In this document: piece by piece, positions 37,497 through 46,708 of the stretch
How positions within the stretch are numbered: position 1 is the first letter of the stretch
Layout: every line of letters starts with the position of its first letter
Origin: Bin80 sp965208025
Lineage (GTDB): Bacteria > Bacteroidota > Rhodothermia > Rhodothermales > Bin80
NCBI GenBank assembly: GCA_965208025.1
Contig: OZ242302.1
Coordinates: forward strand, 992,001-1,056,000
DNA: 64,000 nucleotides
Reading direction: 5' to 3'
Notes under the pieces: model-generated
Databases searched by the model: none
Told to the model about the DNA's origin: nothing
Seen by the model: only the letters and a program-made list of their open reading frames with translations
Translations under genes and position numbers: made by a program

Positions 37497-37536
37497 TTCA
37501 TTGAGGCGTCGCAGCTCGCTGCTCCGCCTCAATGAA
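37497..37536. terminator. Hairpin after istB, conserved in IS21-end remnants
   Basis: Arms TTCATTGAGGCG (37497-37508) and CGCCTCAATGAA (37525-37536) are perfectly complementary, and an inner GCAGC/GCTGC pair extends the stem across a two-base mismatch. It lies 115 bases after istB. The same outer stem is present in the remnant at 27287-27326 with another loop. It may end IS transcription or block readthrough; there is no T-run, so the terminator label is tentative. Confidence 0.45.
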
Positions 37537-37620
37537 ATGTGCTCCTCCATGGTTAAACTTTGGATTTCTTGAACCGTAAAAAGTTTTGTCGTCAACCGTA
37601 ATTTGTATTGTCGTTGAACA

Positions 37621-37816
37621 GCAGCCGAGATTTTTCAACCGTTCAAGTGCATGAAATTCAATGTATGATCCATTAATTGAAATCGACATTTAGCCAGTGC
37701 AATCCGTCATTATCGATAACGTCAAATTGTAAATCATCCCCTCCCCCATCTTGGATACATAACTCAGAAATAATACCAAGACACGCATTCCTCTCATATC
37801 CAGAGAATCAGTTGTT
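37621..37816. other. Short non-coding spacer between IS21-like and IS5-like elements
   Basis: About 200 bp that remain of the original sequence between two insertions. No gene is visible. It ends with the CTGA target duplicate of the next element. Confidence 0.5.
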
Positions 37817-37820
37817 CTGA

Positions 37821-39404
37821 GAGCCTCTTTCAAAACTCTTTATTTTCTCCTGTTGTCCCGGCTGAATTGCGGCTTAAACTGGTTCAATCTGGTCGGACTA
37901 CGCGAATCATCGGCGGGGGTTCGGTGTTTTGTGGATTCAACCAGTGTTTTGCCTGCACGGAGGTCTCTGTTTGGTGAATTTCGTCCACGATCCGTGTAGA
38001 TTTCACACACCCCTCCCACGGCATCTGTGGTTCAGAGCGCCCAAATTCTGTTATGCAGGGGGTGGATGGCGGGTTTACTGCACCATCCGCAGCATTTGGT
38101 CCACCGTGAGCACCACCACGCTGAACATCAAATGACAGAGGACTTTCTCGTGCCCACGGACTCGGATATTGCGTCCACCGAACTCATCTTTGAGCCGCCC
38201 AAAGGCCCGCTCCACGGTGGAACGCTCCCGGTAGCGAACCCGCTCCGCAGGAATGAATCCGGCCGTACGTTGTGCCTTTTGCTCGCGACGATCCGCCGCT
38301 TTTTTGTTGCGCGGATTCGGATCAATGATCGGTACACGCCCCGAGGCGCTCCGATGTGCGACAATCTCCTTCGCGTCATAGGCGCTGTCCATGAGATCGT
38401 AACAGTTGTCCACCCGCTGCTGCGTCAAGTGCGCCAAGGGAAGCGCGGCCTGACTATCATGCAACGAGGCAGAGGTCACCAAACAGCTGATCGGAACCCC
38501 TCCGTCCGCCGTATCCATGTGTAGCTTATAGCCCGTCCATCGTTGCGTATGCCCCTTCGCGTTCCGCTTGCAGCCCACCGTACAATCCTTCGGTAATGCG
38601 TCCAACATCTCGCCTAACTCCATCTTCAACTGCTGCTCCAAGCGACGAGGCACCTTGGGACGGGCCTCCCCCTTCTTCGGACGCCCCCGCTTGCGTGGCT
38701 TCACGGGGGTGGACATGTCAGCCTTCGGAACCGGACGCTCCCGTGCTTCAATCGCCGTTGAATCCCGTGAAATATGCCCCACTAACTCCCCCGCGTACCC
38801 CTGTTTGATCAAGGCTTCATGGATCCGAGTCGGTAACTTCGCCAACGCAAACTCCTGAAACGCACGAGAAAACGTGGGCGCACTCGGCACATCACACGAG
38901 CGGGACCAACCACATAGGGACCGAAGCAAAACATCCGATAGAAGCCGCTCCCGCAATCCGGAGGTCGTCGGAATATTTAACGCCATCTTGGCCAAAAACG
39001 ACCGCGCAAGACAGACCCGGTGCGCACGCGGGCGTCCCACCGAACGAAGCCGGGGACGAGGCAGATGATCCTCCACACACACCAACTCAAATAACAACAA
39101 CAACTTCCTCAATCGTTTGGGCAACGCTCCATAGTTCTGCTCCACACATGGAAACAACTCCTGTTGGCAGGAAATATAAAAACCGCGTATCTTCTTGGTA
39201 AGGGACATGGGATTCTCCGGGGTTTGTTGGATTTGCAATACTCCTAAAAATACAAAATTCGGAGATCCCTGCCCCTTCGTTTGTGACCAAAAAAACGATA
39301 CCTCCCAGAGCAGATCAGCCCCCTAACATTCTTTAGTACCCAGATCCATCAATCAGAAAAATCTCTCAAAAAATCATCCAATTGAGGAATTTTGAAAGAG
39401 GCTC
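37821..39404 (-). mobile_element. Intact IS5-like element copy 2
   Basis: The element is 1584 bp with inverted ends GAGCCTCTTTCAAAA (37821-37835; inverse at 39390-39404). It is flanked by the 4-bp direct repeat CTGA (37817-37820 and 39405-39408), which marks a clean insertion. The transposase frame is intact. The right end is 5 bases past the nadA stop codon. Copy 1 at 23733-26536 lies in opposite orientation. Confidence 0.9.
38075..39208 (-). CDS. IS5-like DDE transposase, intact
   Basis: A 377-residue transposase of the IS4/IS5 superfamily. It begins MSLTKKIRGFYISCQQELF and has an arginine-rich N-terminal domain, a lysine/arginine-rich linker (KPRKRGRPKKGEARPK), and a DDE core: aspartates in SRDSTAIEARERP and LMDSAYDAKEI and the glutamate in VERAFGRLKDEFGG. 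GYKLHMDTADGGVPISCLV is characteristic of the group. The start at 39208 has GGAG 7 bases upstream, as in copy 1. Confidence 0.9.
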   Translation of the reverse strand: MSLTKKIRGFYISCQQELFPCVEQNYGALPKRLRKLLLLFELVCVEDHLPRPRLRSVGRPRAHRVCLARSFLAKMALNIPTTSGLRERLLSDVLLRSLCGWSRSCDVPSAPTFSRAFQEFALAKLPTRIHEALIKQGYAGELVGHISRDSTAIEARERPVPKADMSTPVKPRKRGRPKKGEARPKVPRRLEQQLKMELGEMLDALPKDCTVGCKRNAKGHTQRWTGYKLHMDTADGGVPISCLVTSASLHDSQAALPLAHLTQQRVDNCYDLMDSAYDAKEIVAHRSASGRVPIIDPNPRNKKAADRREQKAQRTAGFIPAERVRYRERSTVERAFGRLKDEFGGRNIRVRGHEKVLCHLMFSVVVLTVDQMLRMVQ

Positions 39405-39409
39405 CTGAA

Positions 39410-40423
39410 TTATGAGACCCCCTCACTCATTTCAATCATTCGCTCGATTGGACGAAGCGCTCGTTTACGTATGGTTTCATCCATGCGGATCTCCGGTAGC
39501 TCGTGGTAGATACAAGAATAGAGTTTTTCTATCGTATTGAGTCGCATATGAGGACACTGACTACAATTACATCCACTTTCTGGAGGGGCGGGAATAAAAT
39601 GTTTGTGAGGAGAATCTTTTTGCATCTGATGCAAAATTCCCTCCTCAGTTGCAATGATAAAGGAATTGCCCTCATCCCCTCGCGCAAATCGACGAATACC
39701 ACTGGTTGAACCAACAAAATCGGCATGTCGGAGAACCGCCTCCTCACACTCAGGATGTGCAAGCACCTTTGCGGCAGGAAACTCAACCTTTAAGGCGAGC
39801 AACTTCCGTTCACTGAAAGTTTCATGAACGATGCAGACACCGTCCCAGATTTTCAAACTTCGCCCGGTCGTACGTTCAAGCCAATGACCTAAATTGCGAT
39901 CTGGTGCAAAGATGACTGGCTGAGATTCTGGAATCATCCGCAATAAATGCTCTGCATTGGTGGAGGTACAGATGATATCACTCCTTACTTTTACCGCAGC
40001 TGAGCAGTTGATGTACGACATGACCAAATGGTCAGCATGCTGATCACAAAATGCTTGAAATTCGTCTGCTGGACACGTATCCGCTAAGGAGCAGCCCGCA
40101 TTTAAATCTGGGAGTAAAACTTTTTTGTCTGGGCAGAGGATTTTCGCAGTCTCTGCCATAAAGTGAACCCCTGCGAATACAATGATATCAGCAGAAGTTT
40201 CGGCTGCCTGCCGAGAGAGTCCCAACGAGTCACCTATAAAATCAGCTACATCCTGAATTGCGGGCTCTTGATAATAATGTGCTAACAGGATGGCATTCTT
40301 TTTCTTCTTGAGGACTTCAATCTCTTCATAAAGATCCAAGGTAGGATCCAGAGGGTCATCAATGAAGCCTACTTGCTCTAATCTGATGTTCAGAATATCT
40401 TGTGGTACAGGCATGACTTTCAA
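39410..40423 (-). CDS. nadA: Quinolinate synthase
   Basis: NadA condenses iminoaspartate (from NadB) with dihydroxyacetone phosphate to quinolinate in de novo NAD synthesis and carries a [4Fe-4S] cluster. Length 337 residues. Cluster cysteines are seen in LNAGCSLADTCPADEF (Cys111), LAHPECEEAV and ESGCNCSQCPHM. Substrate-binding blocks AHYYQEPAIQDVADFIGDSL and MSYINCSAAVKVRSDIICTS are complete. The start is ATG at 40423; the protein could also begin at Met4. The gene follows lolD by 95 bases on the same strand. An IS5-like element was inserted right behind the stop codon. Confidence 0.96.
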   Translation of the reverse strand: MKVMPVPQDILNIRLEQVGFIDDPLDPTLDLYEEIEVLKKKKNAILLAHYYQEPAIQDVADFIGDSLGLSRQAAETSADIIVFAGVHFMAETAKILCPDKKVLLPDLNAGCSLADTCPADEFQAFCDQHADHLVMSYINCSAAVKVRSDIICTSTNAEHLLRMIPESQPVIFAPDRNLGHWLERTTGRSLKIWDGVCIVHETFSERKLLALKVEFPAAKVLAHPECEEAVLRHADFVGSTSGIRRFARGDEGNSFIIATEEGILHQMQKDSPHKHFIPAPPESGCNCSQCPHMRLNTIEKLYSCIYHELPEIRMDETIRKRALRPIERMIEMSEGVS

Positions 40424-40518
40424 GTTTACATGCGGCTACCTGCACTTTTCTCTCCTCACAAACTGATCAACGATCAAGAAATACTTTTGTGGCAAATAAA
40501 AATACTCGGAAGGTATAA

Positions 40519-41205
40519 TTAGTTCATTCTTTGTGCAAGCTGGCCACCCTTTAAGACAAAGATACGATCGCATAGTTGACTCAAAGCAGGGTTATGAGTT
40601 GCAATCACGAATGCCTGATTATGAGTTCGACTCAGATTAAGCATTTCCTTATGTAATGCTCCGGCTGTTTTTGTATCTAAACTACCAGATGGCTCGTCCG
40701 CAAGAACTAATGCAGGTTGATTCATTAGCGCGCGAGCAACAGCAACGCGTTGTTGTTCTCCACCAGAGAGCTCGGAGGGACGATGAGTAAGACGGGAACG
40801 AAGCCCTAATTGGTTAAGAAGCATACCTGCCCGCCTCTGTACTTTATGAAGTGTCTCTCCACCAATTAATGCCGGCATTGCCACATTCTCTAACGCATTA
40901 AACTCTGGCAGTAAATGGTGGAACTGAAATACAAATCCAACTGATCTATTTCTCCAGCGGCTGAGAGAGTCGTCATTCTGCTTAAAAATGTTTTCCCCAT
41001 CATAGGAAACGGTCCCACGATCAGGTCGATCAAGAGCACCTAATAAATGGAGGAGCGTCGTTTTTCCCGTTCCGCTGTCCCCCATGATCGCCACCACTTC
41101 ACCGGGATTGACCGTTAGAGATACTCCCCGCAATACTTCCAACCTTCCCCCTGCCCCCGTGACAAATCCCTTATATAGATTATGTGCAATTAAGCGCGCC
41201 TGCAT
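40519..41205 (-). CDS. lolD: ABC transporter ATP-binding protein, LolD-like
   Basis: A 228-residue ATPase of the MacB/LolD group that powers release of lipoproteins from the inner membrane or efflux through MacB-type permeases. Walker A GDSGTGKTT (42-50), Q-loop in FVFQFHHLLPEF, signature LSGGEQQRVAVARAL, Walker B ALVLADEPSGSLD and switch His in IATHNPA are all present. No LolC/E permease is adjacent. The start ATG shares one base with the stop of the upstream barrel gene (TAATG), so the two are probably coupled. Confidence 0.9.
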   Translation of the reverse strand: MQARLIAHNLYKGFVTGAGGRLEVLRGVSLTVNPGEVVAIMGDSGTGKTTLLHLLGALDRPDRGTVSYDGENIFKQNDDSLSRWRNRSVGFVFQFHHLLPEFNALENVAMPALIGGETLHKVQRRAGMLLNQLGLRSRLTHRPSELSGGEQQRVAVARALMNQPALVLADEPSGSLDTKTAGALHKEMLNLSRTHNQAFVIATHNPALSQLCDRIFVLKGGQLAQRMN

Positions 41206-41927
41206 TAAAATCGTGTGTTCACTACGTTGGCAAACTTTGAACCAAATGTGTACGAGAAAGCAATGCTGATACTGGCATAGTAATCGGTCGCGAGTTCTCG
41301 TTGCTGAAGGAGAATTTCCTCCAGTAATAGCTCTCCACCTGGTAATGAGAGCTGGTCTCGAATCATTTCAAAACTTCCTTGGAATTCTAAGGAGAATCCT
41401 TCAAACAGACGTACGGAAAGGCTGGCAAAAAATTCCGCCCGTTGTTTTGATAGATCGTGCAAATACTGTGACCCCTCTAGTCCGCTAAATATATCTCCCC
41501 ATGGACGCCGGATCGCAACCGTAGCATCTAACTCGTGACGGGGTAACCACTCTTGTATTTCACCGAAAATTGTTGTCTCAAAATAGTCTGCATACTGAAG
41601 CCCTATTCTGTAAACAAATGTGATTGCTTGACGCGTCGCAACTTGGTATGGAAACAAACTGTATTCAACTCCTGGAACGATCGAAACCCAGTGTTTTAGA
41701 TTCCGATCATTACGGGTCACATAGTCAACAAACAAGCCTGCGGACCAGTGTGGCCCCAAACTTCGAATTACATAGCTATCCAACCCATGTCGGGTAATAC
41801 TGCTGCGAATATCGGGGCGATTATCCCGCTGAATTCGTACAAGGTCATAATTGAAATACGGTCGGATCCGAGCCTTCCAGTCCTCACTTCGATGGTCTGC
41901 ATAGAACCCCCAACGAGAATCAAACAC
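41205..41927 (-). CDS. Outer-membrane beta-barrel-like protein, N-terminus uncertain or lost
   Basis: A 240-residue protein with alternating hydrophobic/aromatic strands (GLFVDYVTRND, FVYRIGLQYADYFE, LSVRLFEGFSLEFQGSF, YYASISIAFSYTFGS) and a C-terminus ending in a strand, as in small barrels. No signal peptide is visible. In-frame coding-like sequence (ILWEIISFELDLESNRI) continues about 20 codons upstream of the GTG at 41927 without a start codon before a stop, so the true N-terminus may have been lost by truncation or frameshift. The function is unknown. It is coupled to lolD. Confidence 0.6.
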   Translation of the reverse strand: MFDSRWGFYADHRSEDWKARIRPYFNYDLVRIQRDNRPDIRSSITRHGLDSYVIRSLGPHWSAGLFVDYVTRNDRNLKHWVSIVPGVEYSLFPYQVATRQAITFVYRIGLQYADYFETTIFGEIQEWLPRHELDATVAIRRPWGDIFSGLEGSQYLHDLSKQRAEFFASLSVRLFEGFSLEFQGSFEMIRDQLSLPGGELLLEEILLQQRELATDYYASISIAFSYTFGSKFANVVNTRF

Positions 41928-42174
41928 TATGCGATTTGATTCTAAATCTAGTTCAAAAGAGATGATTTCCCATAGTATTTGCCTGAACTTGAGTTAGGCT
42001 ATTTATTATAGGATGACCTCAGCAGTGAATATTTCTACTGACTTCCATTCTCAAATCATTTTTCTAAATTAAGAATTGTGCGAATGATAGGATTTGATAC
42101 CTTCCTCATATTCGTTTATCTTTCCTATTCGTATCCATGTGTGTTCCTGCTAGATTGATGTGCCATTCTTCCTA

Positions 42175-44850
42175 ATGTTTCAAACTCTTCTTTGCGTCTT
42201 GGTCGCTGGGTTCATGTTCTCAGGTTGTACCACACTACCAATCAACTTGACCGAGTCCCTTCCTCATCACATTGAACGGGTATGGATAGGTTCAGATTTT
42301 TATGCAAATCGCCTCATGGATTGGCGATATGCTAATGGTCGGATTGAATGTCTAGAAGGATCAAGTGCAAAGCCCATGCGGACACTTCATCTGCTATCGC
42401 ACTACCTCGCTGAACAAGAGGGGGACTTTACAATGTCTGTCCAAACTGGTTCATTAACTCTCGCTGATAGCGTTCATGCCAATACTTGGTCGGGGTTTCT
42501 TTTGGGTGCAGGAGGCTCGCATGTAGACTGGCGAGTTTCAAGTCTGGTTCACCATTGGCCTGGAGAGGATGGTGGCCTGATTGTAGGGATGGATGGCCGT
42601 GGACATGTAATTGTCCGATTAAACACCAGTTCCGAAGGTCCCAAAGAGCCAGCAGTGAATGTTCCAGTTGAGGCATGGCCTCTCATTGAACCCGCAGAGT
42701 CAAACGGAATTATCTCAACCTCAGAGCCCATTGAACTTCGTGTTCATGTCAGAGCCTCTGATCATGGTTATGATCTGATCGTGACTGCCACGGAACTCTC
42801 TACCCAGAATACTCTCTCCGAAGCGAAATATATCGGATTATCAGACAATTATTTCTCGGGAAATGTAGCACTCGTCAGCCATCATAGTCCAACCATGGAA
42901 GGTCCGGGCTATTGGTTTGATAACTGGATGATTGAAGGTTCAAAATTCGTTCATGCGCCAGAAAGATCATTCGGTCCAATCATGAGTGCAATGTACACGG
43001 TTAGCAATGGAACTTTGAAAATGACCGCACAAATGCCACCGCTCGGGGACGAGGATACTCAAACGGTTGGCCTTGAATTGATGGTGGATGGGAATTGGAC
43101 TCCCTCCGCGTCCGCACCAATCATTTCGCATAGTAATACCGCAACGCTTCGTATCAATGACTTTCACACAACAACTGATATTCCCTACCGATTAGTCTAT
43201 GATCAACTGACAGCCACTGGACTTGAACCTATTTCCTATTTAGGTACCATACGCTCTCCCAAAATTGAAGACCAAGAGTTTGTATTGGCATCCCTGAACT
43301 GTCAGCATATCTCGCGGGGGCGTAATCTGGTATGGAATCACAGTGCAATCTGGTATCCACATACCGAACTGTCTGCCTCGGTTGCGGAGCATGATCCTGA
43401 CTTACTTTTTTTTGCTGGGGATCAGATATATGAAGGGGGGCTTGCAGGGATTATTCGTTCACCACTTGATCAAGCATATCTTGATTATCACTATCACTGG
43501 TACCGATTTATTTGGTCATTCAGAGATCTGATGAGAGATCGTCCAACCGTAACGATCCCGGATGATCATGATGTCTATCACGGAAATATTTGGGGGCATG
43601 GTGGGAAAAAAGCCGATGGACCTTGGATTCCCCCTGCTGACAATGGAGGCTATATCATGGATGCCAACTTCGTCAATGCAGTCCATCGTACACAGGTATC
43701 TCACCTTCCCGACCCATTTGATCCAACCCCCATTGAGCAAGACATCAGTGTATACTATACCGATTTGACCTACGGGGATATTAGTTTTGCAATCATTGCT
43801 GACCGAATGTGGAAATCTGCCCCTCGAATCGTCGTTCCCGAAGCTCAGGTCCGCAATGGATGGCCAGAAAATCCCTCATATGATCCAACTACCATCACCA
43901 ATGCACATCTGCTTGGTCCTAGACAGCTTAAATTTTTGAATCATTGGTCACATCAGTTTCCTGACAATGTCTGGATGAAGGTGATGCTTTCTCAGACACT
44001 GTTCAGTAATCTCGCAACTCTTCCAAGCGGTTCCTCAGACGACCGAATCGTTCCACAAATGAGATATGCCGAACCGGGAGAATATATTGCTGATGACCAC
44101 TTGGGGACGGATATGGATTCAAATGGATGGCCACAAAGTGGTCGGAATCGTGCGCTGAGAGCAATTCGAAAAGGCTTTGCCTTCCATGTTGCAGGAGATC
44201 AACACCTTGGCAGCTTTATCCAGTATGGAATTGATGATTTTGGAGATGGCCCGAACGCATTTATCTCACCTGCCATTGCGAATGTATGGCCTCGGCGTTG
44301 GTTTCCTCCAGAACCAGGAAAAAATCGTGTGCCCGAAGATCCCCCCTACACAGGAGAACACTTGGATGGATTCGGAAATCATATGACCGTCCGCGCAGTT
44401 GCGAATCCTGTTCAAAGCGGACGTTCTCCCAAAGCACTTTATGATCGGGTGCCGGGATATGGGATTGTCCGATTTAATCGTAAAGACCGCACAATCACTG
44501 CGGAAGCATGGCCCCGATGGTTCAAGCCTTCGGATAAGGATGCCTATCAGTATCCAGGGTGGCCAGTCACCGTGACACAAGAAAGTAACTATGGACGAGA
44601 GGCCGCTGGTTATTTACCTCCAATTGACGTAGAGGATCTCCGTGAACCCGTGATGACCCTCATTGAAGAAACGACTTCGGATACCCTGTATACAATCCGT
44701 TTATCAACTCTACCCTATCGGGCCAAGGTATTCAATCCAGACGTTTCTTATACAGCTATCCTAGGAGATCAGTCAGGGAACCAGACATCCCTGACTGGAC
44801 TCCGAATAGATTCGCTTCACACTATTGAAACCATCCTCGTAACGTTTTGA
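42175..44850 (+). CDS. PhoD-like phosphodiesterase/alkaline phosphatase D, lipoprotein
   Basis: An 891-residue protein. The N-terminus MFQTLLCVLVAGFMFSGC ends with a lipobox, which predicts lipid anchoring. Residues about 25-300 are a laminin-G/concanavalin-like beta-rich region of unknown ligand. The rest is a PhoD-type metallophosphatase with metal-binding motifs in LASLNCQHISR, LLFFAGDQIYEGG, TIPDDHDVYHGNIWGHGG and FHVAGDQHLGS. Such enzymes hydrolyse phosphomonoesters or phosphodiesters outside the inner membrane. The start could also be a GTG five codons upstream. The stop TGA overlaps the TTG start of the sulfatase gene. Confidence 0.85.
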   Translation: MFQTLLCVLVAGFMFSGCTTLPINLTESLPHHIERVWIGSDFYANRLMDWRYANGRIECLEGSSAKPMRTLHLLSHYLAEQEGDFTMSVQTGSLTLADSVHANTWSGFLLGAGGSHVDWRVSSLVHHWPGEDGGLIVGMDGRGHVIVRLNTSSEGPKEPAVNVPVEAWPLIEPAESNGIISTSEPIELRVHVRASDHGYDLIVTATELSTQNTLSEAKYIGLSDNYFSGNVALVSHHSPTMEGPGYWFDNWMIEGSKFVHAPERSFGPIMSAMYTVSNGTLKMTAQMPPLGDEDTQTVGLELMVDGNWTPSASAPIISHSNTATLRINDFHTTTDIPYRLVYDQLTATGLEPISYLGTIRSPKIEDQEFVLASLNCQHISRGRNLVWNHSAIWYPHTELSASVAEHDPDLLFFAGDQIYEGGLAGIIRSPLDQAYLDYHYHWYRFIWSFRDLMRDRPTVTIPDDHDVYHGNIWGHGGKKADGPWIPPADNGGYIMDANFVNAVHRTQVSHLPDPFDPTPIEQDISVYYTDLTYGDISFAIIADRMWKSAPRIVVPEAQVRNGWPENPSYDPTTITNAHLLGPRQLKFLNHWSHQFPDNVWMKVMLSQTLFSNLATLPSGSSDDRIVPQMRYAEPGEYIADDHLGTDMDSNGWPQSGRNRALRAIRKGFAFHVAGDQHLGSFIQYGIDDFGDGPNAFISPAIANVWPRRWFPPEPGKNRVPEDPPYTGEHLDGFGNHMTVRAVANPVQSGRSPKALYDRVPGYGIVRFNRKDRTITAEAWPRWFKPSDKDAYQYPGWPVTVTQESNYGREAAGYLPPIDVEDLREPVMTLIEETTSDTLYTIRLSTLPYRAKVFNPDVSYTAILGDQSGNQTSLTGLRIDSLHTIETILVTF

Positions 44851-46256
44851 ATCGCTCAATCATTTTCGTGCTCCTCTTGTTTACCGCTTGCAGTCAAAAC
44901 CAACCCAATGTCGTTTTCATTCTAGTTGACGATCTTGGATGGATTGATACAGGTGTTTATGGTAGTTCCTTTTATCAGACTCCACATATTGATGCATTCG
45001 CATCGGAGGGGACTCAATTTACTCAATTTTATGCCGCAAGTCCTGTCTGCTCTCCCACCCGAGCCAGCATCATGACAGGGAAGCATCCTGCAGGACTTCG
45101 GATCACGAACTGGATTGGCGGCAAAGAAAATGCTCTTCTCCTCCAAGCTGACTACCGAAGTGCGTTACCTCTTGAAGAGGTCACCATTGGAGAAGTTTTC
45201 CAACAGGCAAGTTATCATACGGCCTACATTGGAAAATGGCATCTGGGAACTGGTGATTTTCGGGCCGAAGCACATGGATTTGAAACTGTACTTGCATCAA
45301 ATGATGCAGGACGGCCTGGATCCTACTTCGCACCATATATGGATTCAAATTTTCCTGCTTCCAATGTGCCAGATCTTGACACTGATGCAGATAGCACCTA
45401 CTTGACCGATCGCCTCACAGATCTGGCCGTGAAATTTATCTATACTCATCAAGAAGATCCATTCCTGCTTCTACTCTCCCACTACGGTGTACACACCCCA
45501 ATACAAGCAAAACCTTTGGAGATTCAACGATTCAGTAACGGCCAACGATCCGAGGAGTTGATGCTGGAGGAGTCCTTTAATAGCGTGACTCGAACAGTCC
45601 AAGATCATGCAACTTACGCAGCAATGATCGCTTCGGTGGATGAGAGCGTTGGGCGAATCCTTCATGCTCTCAAAGAGACGGAGTTAACGAAGAATACGAT
45701 TGTTGTCTTCACTTCGGACAATGGAGGATTATCAACCCTGCGCAAAAATCGCAGGTTAGCCCCAACCGCAAATCTCCCCCTTCGTGCGGGTAAAGGATGG
45801 TTATATGAAGGGGGGATCCGAATCCCCTTGATTATTCAAGGAGCAGATGATCTCCCTCCAACAGTAGATGTGCTAGGTACAACAGACGATCTACTACCGA
45901 CGATTGCAAAGTTAGCCGAGGTCACCGTTCCTTCCCCAATTGATGGGATTGATTTATTTGCTGTTCCTACCCTTGAGAGAGATCTTTTCTGGCATTTCCC
46001 TCACTATCATGGCTCTGGTAATCGTCCATCTGGTGCAATACGTTCAGGCAGATATAAGGTGATTGAGTGGTTTGAGACTGATTCTGTTGAGCTATATGAT
46101 CTTGAATCAGATCCGGAGGAGACCGCAGATATTCATCAATTTGAACCAGGAATCACGCAAGAATTACTTGTTCGCCTCAGATCATGGCGAGATACAATTG
46201 ATGCAAGTATGCCAAGTCCAAATCCAGACTATGTTGACGATTCAAATGAAGACTAG
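44847..46256 (+). CDS. Sulfatase, lipoprotein
   Basis: A 469-residue type I sulfatase. The leader MNRSIIFVLLLFTAC is a short lipoprotein signal. The formylglycine site is Cys68 in PVCSPTRASIMTGKHP (CxPxR). Metal ligands are in VFILVDDLGW, and IGKWHLG and SDNGG are also present. Such enzymes remove sulfate esters from polysaccharides or small molecules and need a maturase, which is not in this window. The TTG start overlaps the stop of the PhoD-like gene (TTGA), so the two are translated as a pair. Both being lipoproteins suggests joint action on one phosphorylated and sulfated substrate. Confidence 0.93.
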   Translation: MNRSIIFVLLLFTACSQNQPNVVFILVDDLGWIDTGVYGSSFYQTPHIDAFASEGTQFTQFYAASPVCSPTRASIMTGKHPAGLRITNWIGGKENALLLQADYRSALPLEEVTIGEVFQQASYHTAYIGKWHLGTGDFRAEAHGFETVLASNDAGRPGSYFAPYMDSNFPASNVPDLDTDADSTYLTDRLTDLAVKFIYTHQEDPFLLLLSHYGVHTPIQAKPLEIQRFSNGQRSEELMLEESFNSVTRTVQDHATYAAMIASVDESVGRILHALKETELTKNTIVVFTSDNGGLSTLRKNRRLAPTANLPLRAGKGWLYEGGIRIPLIIQGADDLPPTVDVLGTTDDLLPTIAKLAEVTVPSPIDGIDLFAVPTLERDLFWHFPHYHGSGNRPSGAIRSGRYKVIEWFETDSVELYDLESDPEETADIHQFEPGITQELLVRLRSWRDTIDASMPSPNPDYVDDSNED

Positions 46257-46708
46257 TATGTGCTCAGGGATGATTCTATAAACACTTGAATGAGTGCCCC
46301 CTACCCTCTCCAATCATGTTTGACGGTACTGTTTCCTTGTCGCACCGAACTGTTTCATCGTTTTCTTTCCTCTAATCAGAGATTATGTCCGCATATCTAC
46401 ACCTCATAGTTGCGTGTCAGTAAGGAATCTGATCTCTTTGCAGGCGCTTATGCATGTGTGGTACATTCCTGTTGGTAAGGAGTCAATCATTGTTTATAAA
46501 AGAACGGGGGCTATTTCTTACTTGAACCCTTCTAACTGTATACCCTGCATACTTTATCGTCCGTTTGCAAGCATCATGGTGGACATGAAGCTATTCAGTG
46601 AATGAATTCGCTTTGCGGAACACATGGACTTATGTTGGATAGATATGGTCGGATTCATATATCTTGTTCCACGGAAGTCTGATTCTGGAGGGTTGTTATT
46701 TCATCACA
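46257..46708. other. Intergenic region before the AAA+ gene
   Basis: About 450 bp with no convincing gene or hairpin. It probably carries the promoter of the AAA+ ATPase gene. Confidence 0.4.

Larger units (their letters stand above)
34973..37620 (+). mobile_element. Intact IS21-like element
   Basis: Left end TGTCTAAGCGACAA at 34973; right end, read inward, TGTTCAACGACAA from 37620. The left end carries repeated boxes CGACAAAACTTTTTAC (three related copies between 34980 and 35046) and the right end carries the same box inverted (CCGTAAAAAGTTTTGTCG, about 37573-37590), the multiple terminal repeats typical of IS21. Two genes, istA and istB, overlap by four bases. No target duplication is apparent. 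Confidence 0.88.

Noticed and set aside
38027..38524. Open frame antisense to the IS5-like transposase, also at 24613-25041
   Set aside because: Both copies show it only because the transposase has codon bias that keeps the opposite frame open; no ribosome site or recognised domain.
23733..39404. Composite transposon bounded by the two IS5-like copies in inverted orientation
   Set aside because: Copy 2 has its own CTGA duplication on both sides, showing it inserted alone, and the outer flanks of the pair do not match. Copy 1 has no matching duplication.
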